From Mesostigma viride (Eukaryota; Streptophyta; Mesostigmatophyceae; Mesostigmatales; Mesostigmataceae): 64,000 bases of DNA. Below are positions 50,605-63,700 of the stretch, piece by piece. Where the stretch lies: assembly GCA_009746045.1 (NCBI GenBank), contig RPFO01000065.1, positions 996,211 to 1,060,210 on the forward strand. The letters are read 5' to 3'. A program made the position numbers and the translations under genes. The notes under the pieces were generated by a model that was not told the origin of the DNA, did no database searches, and worked only from the letters and a program-made list of their open reading frames with translations. Every line of letters starts with the position of its first letter. Position 1 is the first letter of the stretch.

Positions 50605-51695
50605 GGTGCTCGTACCGATACCTTACACTGCAGGCAACACCTCCCCAGAAAGAAAGAGAGAGAGGGAGAGAGGGCAACCACGTGCTATAGATCTTATATA
50701 TGTAGGACCTAGTACTATTCCCTAGTAATAATCTCCTCTACTGTCTGCTAGGGCCAATGGTCAACTGAGAGAAGGTAACTGTAACTGCTGTCCCCTCCCC
50801 CTGACTGCTGATCGTGGGTGGCTTGGAGCATTCACGAGTGGTGTGCATCCCCTCAGGCAAGGGCATGTGTTCCCTAACAAACCTATCTGCATCTGTAATG
50901 TTATCAAACCCCTTCCACCTGGCAATAGAGCCCTTATCCTTAATGTATTCCTCCCATGCCCTGTAGGGACGTAATGCATATAGGCTAGCAGAAGCTTGCA
51001 AGAAGGAAAAGGGGAATCCCAGGAATACCTCTAAGTGCAGTGCAGTTACCACATAACGCAACGAGGAAGAAGACGGAATCTAACACAGCACACGCCCCAG
51101 CCTTCCGCGGCAAAGGGCTATACAATAAGCACACGGAGGTAGACACCGTCAACACAGTCGGCAACAGCCAGACGGTATCCACCCCCACGACAGGTCAAAC
51201 AACGAATGGTCGTCATCCGCGACTTCCATTGGCACCAACGACATTCACAACGAACCTATAGAAGCACAACGTATAACAAGAACCCCCTACGCGTGCGGTC
51301 CCGGAGAGAAAGCAAGCGTCTAGAAGGATAAATCTAAACTAGGGGACGTACCATCTTCGATGACGTTCATCCCTCCTGAGCTGGCCGCCACCCGGTGTCG
51401 TTGAAGGCAAGCCCTGGCCGCCACTTGGTGTCGTTGAAAACAGGAGAGCTGAACGCTTTCGTTGACAGCACCTCACCACAGGACTATTGCTAGCCCCGCC
51501 GAGTATCCCGGACTGGCCGCTTGCTGCCTAGGTCGTCGTTGAATCCCTTTACGGGCTGGCCGCCGACCTGTCAGCAATCGTTGAATTCCGGAACCTCTAT
51601 CTACGCCAAGCACCGCCCTGGTTTCCTAATTGGCTTCCCTAACCCTCTCCGCGAGAGTTAGCTGACCTCTCCAGCACATTTCCTCCGATAACCAG
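50605..51695 (-). other. LTR element 5' leader, with primer-binding candidate
   Basis: Non-coding leader between the 5' LTR and the gag start. The minus-strand TGGTTATCGGAGGA at 51694-51681 is the primer-binding candidate. Repeated GGTGTCGTTGAA-type blocks occur at about 51392-51437. Confidence 0.5.
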
Positions 51696-52363
51696 TGTTA
51701 CGTCCCAGCCCAGACACTCCTAGCCTGAGCTACGTAGCGAAAGATCTACCATGCCGGAATTAGGAAGATTCAAGGTGGCCTAATGCAGATTGCGCTTCAC
51801 GACTGGGGTCGTGAGATATCTGGCACCGCGACTTGATGCCAAGCTAATTAATACACACTTATAATGGCTAGCAATACCAATTACAAATGGATAGTTGCCC
51901 CAGGTTTAATGTGTAGGCGTATTCGCACTTATCATTCATCAAACCAAGAGGACGAGACTCTCGTCCTCGGACCAATTTCACCTAGGTCTGCCACTACGCT
52001 GGCAAGGGGCGCCGACATGGCGCCGACCTTCCAAAGCATGCAGTCCACACAAGATCCTCGGGTCGACATCGACCCTCGCCTACAGAATCCACGCATGAGT
52101 ACAATATCTCAACTAGCTATAAAGTACGCAGCGCGGCGCGACTGCACCGGCCCCTAGAAGATACACGCATACAACAACCTAGGCCCAAAATAACTGGTCC
52201 GAATCACCCAAACTGTCATAGTTCCATACAAAAGTCCTGACCCAGGGACAATTCCCAAATTAAGTCCCGAAATGAGTCCCAAAGTCCTACGGACCATGAC
52301 AACAAGTCAAACTACATAATTTATTCCATTGTTACGTCCGTCCAAAAGGGCCGGGACGTAACA
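51696..52363 (-). repeat. 5' LTR of the minus-strand element
   Basis: 668 bp, three visible differences from the other LTR. Carries the element's expected promoter, though no core element was assigned. Confidence 0.95.
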
Positions 52364-53064
52364 CCATAACCTACATGAAATCGTATGAAATTGCTATCGA
52401 TCTGACGAAGCAAACGAAAGAACTAACTAGCTAGCGAGCTTACTGCATGTAAACTGCGCTAAAAAAGGGCCAAAGGCCCACGTTAGCGCACTTGCCGGAG
52501 TCCAACTATTTGATGCATAAAGTGGCATGCAAGCCGGCCAAATGCAATAAAATCCATAATCCATAGCCCAGGCGCCCAAGGAAGGCGCGCCTTCCATGAG
52601 TACGTCGAGGCGACATGCGCAGGCCTGTGAATAGGTTCTTACCGTGAATGCCGGAAATGTAACAAGAACCGAGAAGCTTCGATCGGCACAAATTCGATAA
52701 CACCATGAAGCTAGCTTCATAATCGCTCTTTAGAGCCTATGTAAGTAAGTAAGTAAGTACTTGCGTGTCATTCGCAAAGGCATGCCACGGAGCCTACTAT
52801 GCTAATGTCATTAGAAAAAATGATTACACAAAAGTTTAAACAAATATCGTCTGCATCATTCCCCAACTATTTTAAGCACTAGATCAGTGGGGATGTAATC
52901 CTCATCCGAGCTGTCCTCTACTGTAATGGCAGACGAGGCGGTAGTGTAGCGGCTATCCTCAGGGCCAATAACCTCCACCTGCGGACTTTAGAGCCTACAT
53001 GGCCTCACAACCGCTGCATGCCGTAAACCTGCATTCATTATCCGCAAGAGTAACGCCATCCTGG
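52364..53064. other. Spacer between LTR element and LINE copy 3; no gene
   Basis: Four GTAA units at about 52740-52757. No supported ORF. It ends with the target duplication TAACGCCATCCTGG (53051-53064). Confidence 0.45.
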
Positions 53065-53943
53065 CTCACCCACCCACCGCCAGCCCTCCTTCTTGACGGC
53101 TCTCGCGCGCCTGTATCGGGACCGCGTCAAACCATGTTGGGCAGCCTGCTTCCCAGCTGCGAGGCTGATGTGGACCACCGCATCTCCCTCGCCTGGCACG
53201 CTTTACGCCAATACCAGGCCCTGTGGCGCATGCAAGCCCCTGGGCAAGATCGAGAAACAGGACCTGTTTAAGGTCCTCGTCCTTCCTGGTCTTACGTATG
53301 GGGCCGAGACGTGGACCCTCACCGCTGACCTGGCCCGCAAGCTGGACGGCGCGGTCACCAACATGCTGCGATCCATTTTCAGAGTATAATACGCTGCTCA
53401 TGTCCAAAATGAGGACCTGTACCTTGGCATGCCATATATCACCAGCACCATTAAGCAGTGGCGCCTGCAGTTAGTAGGGCACCTAGCTCGCACCAACCAG
53501 GTACCTAGACACCTCACTGACGTGGCCCCCCCGCGGGACTGCGCCCAGCTCAGCCTGGCTGGCACCTCCTGACGTGGGCCGGGCCCCGTGATGCTAGACG
53601 CCGCAAGGCCCGCACCTTCAAAGAACAGCTAGTAGAGGAATAGGGGGGCCTAGGCCTCTGGAGCCGTGATTTGGAAGAAGATGATGGACAAGGCCAAGTG
53701 GGCCCATGTCATAGAGGACAACGAGCCCCCCCCCGTGGGGAAGCGCCCGCGTGTGCAAACATACGGGAAGCACGCCAGACAAGTCCCCTAGGGTAGAGTA
53801 GATGTTGATTGATGTTTGTAGATAGCTGTTGTAGATAGAGTGTAGATAGATTAGACCGGTAGGACTGTTTGCACCCATCCATCCATCCATCGGGGTTAAT
53901 GCTCCGAGACTCCCCAACGGGAGCACGAGTCTAATTAATTAAT
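53065..53943 (+). mobile_element. LINE 3' end, copy 3 (5'-truncated) with 14 bp target duplication
   Basis: It encodes [60 protein letters not shown] and PPPVGKRPRVQTYGKHARQV with frameshifts. A 3' UTR, about four CATC units, the hairpin CTCCCCAACGGGAG and an AATT-repeat tail follow. TAACGCCATCCTGG is duplicated at 53051-53064 and 53944-53957. Confidence 0.87.
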
Positions 53944-53957
53944 TAACGCCATCCTGG

Positions 53958-54732
53958 ACCTCCGTGCCCGTAGCCGTTCGAGAAATTAGCGATATTGCAA
54001 ACCAGGTTGCAAACCGTAAACTTCCCGCCGTGAAATGAATTCATCTACTAATCTTCTGTAAAATTCATGCATATTTTCTATAGCTTTAATTTCCCATGCC
54101 ATTTCGATTAATATATTGCCGAAACGCACGCCGCCATGGCGACCTCCGCTAGGGTTGCGCGCTCCGGGCACACATTATACACGGTACGGATGGTACCACG
54201 ATTTTTTTGGCGCGGAAATTATTTGCGCCGCGCCACGTCCCCTTAATCCAGTATAGCTAAATCAACATTCCATCCAGGGCCAGTTGTTTCAAATGTTTAG
54301 CACGTCAAACATCTTCTAAGAATTTATAACCCATGACAACCAGTAGGTGCCGCATCCTTCAGCGTACATGTTTGTACATGATGGTTTTGAGGAAATACGA
54401 ATAAAATACATAATAGGACGGGATATGGATGCATTTTCACTGGGATATTTACACTAGCTGAGCAATGGACATGACAGCAGCTGGGGGGGGTGGGGGGGCA
54501 GGACTTAATCATTGAACCTGCGGCCTGCCTTGGCACAAAGGTAACGAGAGAGGGGGGCGGGGTGTCCTGTGCGCCCTTCTTGATGTGCATCGAACAGGGA
54601 TGACAGGAACCTACTCAAAAAGTCGGTACCTCGTGACTCTCCCAACAGAGGCACGCGAATAAATGAATGAATGGACATGACACATGAATATACTGCATCC
54701 ACAGCCAAGGTTTCCCACCTATAATAATTAAT
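53958..54732. other. Spacer and presumed 3' UTR of the Ig-repeat gene
   Basis: A 61-codon minus-strand ORF (53986-54171) has protein-like composition but no known family and no supporting context. A G-run lies at 54483-54499. Confidence 0.4.
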
Positions 54733-57700
54733 CTAAATAAGAACCTTCTCCAAAAGCCTGGATGGATAGCATGCATTCAAGGCTGCCGAGCTGGCAAGTG
54801 GCAACCCGTTCTCTGCACACACCAGCACCTCTCTCCGCAGCGCTCGGTTGTAGCACAGTTGACAGGAGGCCCTCAAATCCAGCGCAGACTCCTCTATTCG
54901 CCGGTGGATCCTAAATGTCACCACCAGGTCGCTGGCCAGAATGTTGACAAGGTTGCCCGCCAGGTCGCGGATCATCCCCGTCTCCAGCTGCACGATGGCC
55001 TGGAACGGGTCGGTGGTCCCCACTGCCAGGTTGGGTGCCACCACAAAGTGGTACCGCCACACTGCCTGCGTGCCATTGCTTTCCATCGCATGCCGCGCCA
55101 GCCCCACCAGCGACACCCCTTGCACGCTGATGCTGTCCCGCAAGCTGAACCCCGTCACCTCCTCGTCAAACTCGGCCGTCACCGACAGCATGCGCACGCG
55201 TGCGTCCACGTCCACCGGTGAAGTGGAGGTGAGCCGCGCTACCGGCTTGGTCACATCGTATGTGAACCAGAGCACCTCGCTCGCGGCGTTGCCGTTGCCC
55301 GCCGCGTCCCACGCGACCCCCGAAGGCACGCGTACAGATGCCAGACCCTTGGCGTGAGGCACGAGGACCAGCGCGAGCAGCTGTGGGCCGTACTGCTGCA
55401 GGTTGCGGCCTGCCCCGTTGGAGTAGTCGAGGGTGGTAAGGAACGCGGGCGCAAGCGTGACACTCTCGCTGAACGCCACCGTGACCAGCAGCGGGTAGTT
55501 CTGATGCTGGCCGCTTACTGGGCCCAGCACCACAGTGGGTGGTGTGGCGTCGTAGGCGACGGAGAGGGTGGCAGGGAACACCAAGGGGTTTCCCCCCAGG
55601 TCCGTGACCGACCCCGCCGGCACCTCCAGGGTGACCAGGCCATCCCCCTGGGGCACCAGGTCGACCGTGTAGACCGCTGCGCTGGGCATGCTGGCGACTG
55701 TCATGCTGGCGTAGCTACTGGCATACGCCCCCGTTACGAGGAGACCTGCCAGGCTGATCCCCACCACGTCCTCGCTAAATGTGAGCGTGACCACGATGGG
55801 GGAGACGTTGGTTGGGCTGGCCAAGGTCGCCAGCATAACGGTGGGCGGGGTGGCATCATACTGAAAGACCAGGTGGTTGGAGACGGCGTTCCCATTGCCA
55901 GCATCATCTGTGGCCCCACCTGCGAGCACGTCCACGGAGATAAGGCCCTCAGCTGCGGGCAGCACTTGCACCGTGTACTGGGAGCTGCTTATGCTGGTCA
56001 CCGCGCCCACAGTGCCCCCACCAACCACCACGTCCTCTGGCCCGAACCCAGTCACATCAGCGTTGAAGGTGACCGTTACCGTCACGGGGTTAGCGTTGGT
56101 TATAAGCGACAAGGTGGTCAGTGCGGTGGTCGGGCTGATGGTGTCGTAGACGAAGGTCAGCGGAGCCGCCGCGGAGTTGGCGTTCCCCGCCGCATCCCAT
56201 GCGACACCTGCAGGGACGTTCACGGTGATCAAGCCTTCACCAGATGGCATCACGGCGAATGTGTACACTGCGGCGCTTGTGACGCTAAAGCTGTCCACAG
56301 TCCCCCCACTCAAGAGCACGTCCTCAGGCCCAAAGCCAGTAATAGGATCACTAAAAGTGACTGTAACTAAGATAGGAGCCAAATTGGTTGAGGGCAGAGC
56401 AGTAGTCAGTATGATACAGGGGGGGGATACATCGTAGATGATGACCAGCTGAGTGGCGGGCGTGTTGCCATTTCCCGCTGCATCCGTCACCGCGCCACCC
56501 GCAACGTCCACGGTCAGGGTTCCCTCACCAGATGGCACAACCTCAACCACATACAGCGATCCGCTAACCACGGTGATACTGCCAGCCGAGCCGCCACCCA
56601 CCACCACATCCCCCGCCGTGAAACCAAAGACGACGTCCGTGAATGTCACCGTCACCAGCACAGGGGAAGCATTTGCAATGGAGCCCGCCGTGGTCAGGGA
56701 CACGGCAGGGGCGGTTGTGTCATAGACGATGGCAAGGGGGGTGGCTGCGGTGTTGCCATTGCCCGCCGCATCTGTCACGACATTAGCAGCCACATCCACA
56801 GTGACAAGTCCCTCCCCAGACGGCACCACCTCGACCGTGTACTGCGACCCATCGACCACTGTAATGCTGCCGACAGTGCCGCCCACCACCGTGATATCCC
56901 CAGCTGTAAAGCCAGTGACAGACTCACTGAAGGTTATCGTCACCAGCACAGGCGATGCGTTGGTGGATGGGGATGATGTGGAGATGGACACGGTTGGAGA
57001 TGTTGTGTCATAGGCGATGGCCAGCTGGGGTGCAGCGGTGTTGGCATTGCCGGCCGCATCCAGCGCAATGCCTGCGGGGACATCCACAGTCACAGTGCCC
57101 TCCGCAGATGGAGTCACTTCAAACGTGTATTGTGACCCACTGACAGTGGTAAAACTGCCAGCCGTGCCTCCAGCCACCACCACATCTGCGAGTGCCAAGC
57201 CAGAGACAGCCTCACTGAAAGTCACCGTCACCAGAATGGGCGACACATTGGTTGATGCTGAGGCCGTGGTCAGGGCCACGCTGGGGGCGGTTGTGTCGTA
57301 GACAATGATCAGCTGTGCTGCCGGAGTGTTGCCGTTGCCTGCCGCATCAGTGGCCACATTAGCAGCAACATCCACGGTCAGGGTTCCCTCACCCGATGGC
57401 GTCAACTCCACCACATATTGCGAGCCGCTCACCACCGTAAAGCTGGTCATCGTGCCACCAGCAACCACCACGTCGCCGGCAATCAACCCCAACACGTCCG
57501 AGCTGAAGGTTACCGTCACCAGCACGGGCAATACACTTGTAGAGGGAGAAGCCGTGGTCAACACCACGGCAGGCGCGGTTATGTCGTAAACAACAAACAG
57601 AGGAGGGGCTGCGATGTTGCTATTGCCCGCTGCATCCGTGGCAACACCAGCCGCCACGTCCACGGTAAGAGTTCCCTCCCCGAGGGCACCACCTCCACCA

Positions 57701-60700
57701 CGTACTGCGACCCACTGACCACCGCAATGCTGTCGACAGTGCCACCAGCGACCGTGACGTCTCCAGCAGTGAATCCAAAAACTGACTCACTGAACGTTAG
57801 TGTCACATAGATGGGGGAGGTGTTGGTGGCGAATGCTGAAGCCGTGAGAGCCACCGTAGGGGCAGTCGTGTCGTAAGTGATGGTCAGCAGGGTGGAAGCC
57901 ACGTTGCTGTTGCCGGCTGCATCCGTTGCCACAGCTGCTGGGACGCTGACCACCACGGCCCCTTCACCCAATGGGGTCACTGTAAGCAAGTAATGGGATG
58001 CATCATTGGCAGCCAGGGAGGTGGCCGTTCCTCCACTCACCACCATGTCAGCAATGGCAAAGCCAAAGACGGCCTCACTGAATGTGATAGTGACCAGGAG
58101 GGGCGAGAGGTTGGTAGCCGGTGCCGCTGTGGTCAGGGCCACGCTGGGGCCGGTCGTGTCGTAGACAATACTCAGCTGTGTTGCCTGAGTGTTGCCATTG
58201 CCTGCCACGTCAGTGGCCACATTAGCAGCAACATCCACGGTCAGGGTTCCCTCACCCGATGGGGTCAACTCCACCACGTACTGGGACCCGCTAACAGCAA
58301 CAAAGCTGGTCACCGTGCCGCCAGCAAACACCACGTCGCCGGCAGTAAAGCCACTCACCAACTCGCTAAACGTCACGGTCACTGTAATGGGCGCTGTGTT
58401 GGTGGCGGGTGAAGCAGTTGATATCAGCACGGTGGGAGCCGTGGTGTCATAAACGATGCTGATGGGGGTGGCTGCCGTGTTGACATTGCCTGCCGCATCC
58501 GTGGCCACCCCCGCTGGCAAGGCCACTGTGAGACTTCCCTCCCCAGACGGCACCACCTCCACCACGGACTGCAAGCCGCTCACGACTGTAATGCTACCAA
58601 CTGTTCCACCACCCACCACCACATCCCCAGTCGTGAAACCACTCACTGGCTCGCTGAAGGTCACCGTCACAAGCACAGGGGATGCGTTGGTGGAGGAGGA
58701 AGATGTGGTCAGGGCCACGCTGGGGGCGGTCATGTCATACACAATACTCAGCTGCGTTGCTGCGGTGTTGCCATTGCCCGCCGCATCAGTGGCCACATTA
58801 CCCGCGATGTCAACAGTCATCGTCCCCTCCCCTGATGGCACCAACTCCACCACATATTGCAAGCTGCTCACCACGGTGATGCTGCTGACAGTGCCGCCAC
58901 CCACCACCACATCCCCCGCCGTGAAGCCAAAGACGGCTTCCGTGAATGTCACCGTGACCAGCACTGGGTAGACGTTGGTGACAGATGCCGCGGTGGTCAG
59001 GGACACGGCTGGGGCAGTTGTGTCATAGACGATGGCAAGGGGGGTGGCTGCGGTGTTGCCATTGCCCGCCGCATCTGTCACGACATTAGCCGCCACATCC
59101 ACAGCGACAAGTCCCTCCCCAGACGGCACCACCTCGACCATGTACTGCGACCCATCGACCACTGTAATGCTGCCGACAGTGCCGCCCACCACCGTGATAT
59201 CCCCAGCTGTAAAGCCAGTGACAGACTCACTGAAGGTTATCGTCACCAGCACAGGCGATGCGTTGGTGGATGGGGATGATGTGGAGATGGACACGGTTGG
59301 AGATGTTGTGTCATAGGCGATGGCCAGCTGGGGTGCAGCGGTGTTGGCATTGCCGGCCGCATCCAGCGCAATGCCTGCGGGGACATCCACAGTCACAGTG
59401 CCCTCCGCAGATGGAGTCACTTCAAACGTGTATTGTGACCCACTGACAGTGGTAAAACTGCCAGCCGTGCCTCCAGCCACCACCACATCTGCGAGTGCCA
59501 AGCCAGAGACAGCCTCACTGAAAGTCACCGTCACCAGAATGGGCGACACATTGGTTGATGCTGAGGCCGTGGTCAGGGCCACGCTGGGGGCGGTTGTGTC
59601 GTAGACAATGATCAGCTGTGCTGCCGGAGTGTTGCCGTTGCCTGCCGCATCAGTGGCCACATTAGCAGCAACATCCACGGTCAGGGTTCCCTCACCCGAT
59701 GGCGTCAACTCCACCACATATTGCGAGCCGCTCACCACCGTAAAGCTGGTCATCGTGCCACCAGCAACCACCACGTCGCCGGCAATCAACCCCAACACGT
59801 CCGAGCTGAAGGTTACCGTCACCAGCACGGGCAATACACTTGTAGAGGGAGAAGCCGTGGTCAACACCACGGCAGGCGCGGTTATGTCGTAAACAACAAA
59901 CAGAGGAGGGGCTGCGATGTTGCTATTGCCCGCTGCATCCGTGGCAACACCAGCCGCCACGTCCACGGTAAGAGTTCCCTCCCCCGAGGGCACCACCTCC
60001 ACCACGTACTGCGACCCACTGACCACCGCAATGCTGTCGACAGTGCCACCAGCGACCGTGACGTCTCCAGCAGTGAATCCAAAAACTGACTCACTGAACG
60101 TTAGTGTCACATAGATGGGGGAGGTGTTGGTGGCGAATGCTGAAGCCGTGAGAGCCACCGTAGGGGCAGTCGTGTCGTAAGTGATGGTCAGCAGGGTGGA
60201 AGCCACGTTGCTGTTGCCGGCTGCATCCGTTGCCACAGCTGCTGGGACGCTGACCACCACGGCCCCTTCACCCAATGGGGTCACTGTAAGCAAGTAATGG
60301 GATGCATCATTGGCAGCCAGGGAGGTGGCCGTTCCTCCACTCACCACCATGTCAGCAATGGCAAAGCCAAAGACGGCCTCACTGAATGTGATAGTGACCA
60401 GGAGGGGCGAGAGGTTGGTAGCCGGTGCCGCTGTGGTCAGGGCCACGCTGGGGCCGGTCGTGTCGTAGACAATACTCAGCTGTGTTGCCTGAGTGTTGCC
60501 ATTGCCTGCCGCGTCAGTGGCCACATTAGCAGCAACATCCACGGTCAGGGTTCCCTCACCCGATGGGGTCAACTCCACCACGTACTGGGACCCGCTAACA
60601 GCAACAAAGCTGGTCACCGTGCCGCCAGCAAACACCACGTCGCCGGCAGTAAAGCCACTCACCAACTCGCTAAACGTCACGGTCACTGTAATGGGCGCTG

Positions 60701-63700
60701 TGTTGGTGGCGGGTGAAGCAGTTGATATCAGCACGGTGGGAGCCGTGGTGTCATAAACGATGCTGATGGGGGTGGCTGCCGTGTTGACATTGCCTGCCGC
60801 ATCCGTGGCCACCCCCGCTGGCAAGGCCACTGTGAGACTTCCCTCCCCAGACGGCACCACCTCCACCACGGACTGCAAGCCGCTCACGACTGTAATGCTA
60901 CCAACTGTTCCACCACCCACCACCACATCCCCAGTTGTGAAACCACTCACTGGCTCGCTGAAGGTCACCGTCACAAGCACAGGGGATGCGTTGGTGGAGG
61001 AGGAAGATGTGGTCAGGGCCACGCTGGGGGCGGTCATGTCGTACACAATACTCAGCTGCGTTGCTGCGGTGTTGCCATTGCCCGCCGCATCAGTGGCCAC
61101 ATTACCTGCGATGTCAACAGTCATCGTCCCCTCCCCTGATGGCACCAACTCCACCACATATTGCAAGCTGCTCACCACGGTGATGCTGCTGACAGTGCCG
61201 CCACCCACCACCACATCCCCCGCTGTGAAGCCAAAGACGGCTTCCGTGAATGTCACCGTGACCAGCACTGGGTAGACGTTGGTGACAGATGCCGCGGTGG
61301 TCAGGGACACGGCTGGGGCAGTTGTGTCATAGACGATGGCAAGGGGGGTGGCTGCGGTGTTGCCATTGCCCGCCGCATCTGTCACGACATTAGCCGCCAC
61401 ATCCACAGTGACAAGTCCCTCCCCAGACGGCACCACCTCGACCATGTACTGCGACCCATCGACCACTGTAATGCTGCCGACAGTGCCGCCCACCACCGTG
61501 ATATCCCCAGCTGTAAAGCCAGTGACAGACTCACCGAAGGTTATCGTCACCAGCACAGGCGATGCGTTGGTGGATGGGGATGATGTGGAGATGGACACGG
61601 TTGGAGATGTTGTGTCATAGGCGATGGCCAGCTGGGGTGCAGCGGTGTTGGCATTGCCGGCCGCATCCAGCGCAATGCCTGCGGGGACATCCACAGTCAC
61701 AGTGCCCTCTGCAGATGGAGTCACTTCAAACGTGTATTGTGACCCACTGACAGTGGTAAAACTGCCAGCCGTGCCTCCAGCCACCACCACATCTGCGAGT
61801 GCCAAGCCAGAGACAGCCTCACTGAAAGTCACCGTCACCAGAATGGGCGACACATTGGTTGATGCTGAGGCCGTGGTCAGGGCCACGCTGGGGGCGGTTG
61901 TGTCGTAGACAATGATCAGCTGTGCTGCCGGAGTGTTGCCGTTGCCTGCCGCATCAGTGGCCACATTAGCAGCAACATCCACGGTCAGGGTTCCCTCACC
62001 CGATGGCGTCAACTCCACCACATATTGCGAGCCGCTCACCACCGTAAAGCTGGTCACCGTGCCACCAGCAACCACCACGTCGCCAGCAGTAAAGCCACTT
62101 ACCAACTCGCTGAACGTCACGGTCACTGTAACGGGTGCTGTGTTGGTGGCGGGTGAAAAAGTTGATATCAGCACGGTGGGAGCCGTGGTGTCATAAATGA
62201 TGCTGATGGGGGTGGCTGCCGTGTTGACATTGCCTGCCGCATCTGTCGCCACACCACCGCCAACGCTCACTGCGAGACTTCCCTCCCCAGACGGCACCAC
62301 CTCCACCACGTACTGCGATCCGCTCACCACCGTAATGCTGCCAACTGTTCCACCACCCACCACCACATCCCCAGTCGTGAACCCGCTCACCGCCTCACTG
62401 AAGGTGACTGTCACGAACACAGGCGATGCGCTGGTGGAGGAGAAAGATGTGGTCAGGGCCACGCTGGGGGCAGTTGTGTCGTATGTGATAGTCAACTCGG
62501 GCGCCGCTGTGTTGGCATTACCGGCCGTATCCAAGGCGACACCGGCGCCAACATTCACTGTCACTGTGCCTTGCCCAGATGGTGTCACTTGAACCGTATA
62601 CTGCAACGTGCTCACGGTGCTGAAACTGCCTGCCGTACCTCCCGTCACCACCACATCTGCAAGCACAAAGCCTGTCACTGCTTCGCTGAAGGTTATTGTG
62701 ACCGGGATTGGAGACACATTTGTTGTAGATGCTGGCGTCGTCAACGCCACGGTGGGGGAAATCGTGTCATAGACAATGCTCAGCTGGGTGGCTGCCGTGT
62801 TGCCATTGCCCGCCGCATCTGTTGCCGCACCTGCTGCCACATTCACCGTCACTGTGCCTTGCCCAGACGGTGTCACCTCCAGCATGTATTGGGAAGCAGA
62901 AAGTGCATTAAATGCGCTGGAGACCCCGCCAACTACCACCACATCGACAAGCATGAAGCCGCTGACTGCTTCACTGAAGGTCATTGTGACCACAATTGGA
63001 GACAGGTTGGTCGCGGGCGCTGCTGTCGTCAAAGCAACAGTGGGAGCTGTGGTGTCATATGTGAAGGTCAGCTGGCTGGCAGCTGTATTGCTATTGCCCG
63101 CCGCATCTGTCACGACATTAGCCGCCACATCCACAGTGACAAGTCCCTCCCCAGACGGCACCACCTCGACCGTGTACTGCGACCCATCGACCACTGTAAT
63201 GCTGCCGACAGTGCCGCCCACCACTGTGATATCCCCAGCTGTAAAGCCTGTGACAGACTCACTGAAGGTTATCGTCACCAGCACAGGCGATGCGTTGGTG
63301 GATGGGGATGCTGTGGAGATGGACACGGTTGGAGATGTTGTGTCATAGACGATGGCCAGCTGGGGTGCAGCGGTGTTGGCATTGCCGGCCGCATCCAGCG
63401 CAATGCCTGCTGCCACATTCACAGTGATAGCGCCTTGCTCAGATGGAACCACCTCCACTGTGTACTGGGATCCGCTTAAAACGGTGAGGGTGCCAGCAAT
63501 GCCTCCCCCTACAGCTACATCAGCTAGCGTAAAGCCCGTCACAGGTTCACTGAACGTGACAGTGACCAGAACGGGTGCCATGTTCGTTGTTGTCGCAGCT
63601 GTGGTCAAGGCCACAGTGGGGCTGATGGAGTCGTAGAGAACGCTCAGCTGCACAGCAGCCATGTTACCGTTGCCAGCCGCATCCGTGGCGACACCAGCTG

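Larger units (their letters stand above)
42625..52363 (-). mobile_element. LTR retrotransposon, 9.74 kb, minus orientation, defective coding region
   Basis: Two 668 bp direct repeats (42625-43292 and 51696-52363) begin TGTTACGTCCC and end GGGACGTAACA. I saw only three differences between them, implying a recent insertion. The target duplication CCATA is at 42620-42624 and 52364-52368. A 12 bp polypurine tract (minus strand GGGGGGGAGGAG, 43293-43304) abuts the 3' LTR. A TGG-starting primer-binding candidate (minus strand TGGTTATCGGAGGA, 51681-51694) lies one base from the 5' LTR; the primer tRNA is not identified. Inside are gag (48448-50604), a protease relic (about 47640-48005) and an endonuclease-like ORF (45777-46577). 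I found no LTR-type reverse transcriptase, RNase H or integrase, so it probably moved in trans. Confidence 0.92.

Noticed and set aside
55354-56370. 338-codon plus-strand ORF and many 94-codon plus-strand ORFs to 63636
   Set aside because: They are antisense shadows of the Ig-repeat gene and repeat with its 288 bp domain period.
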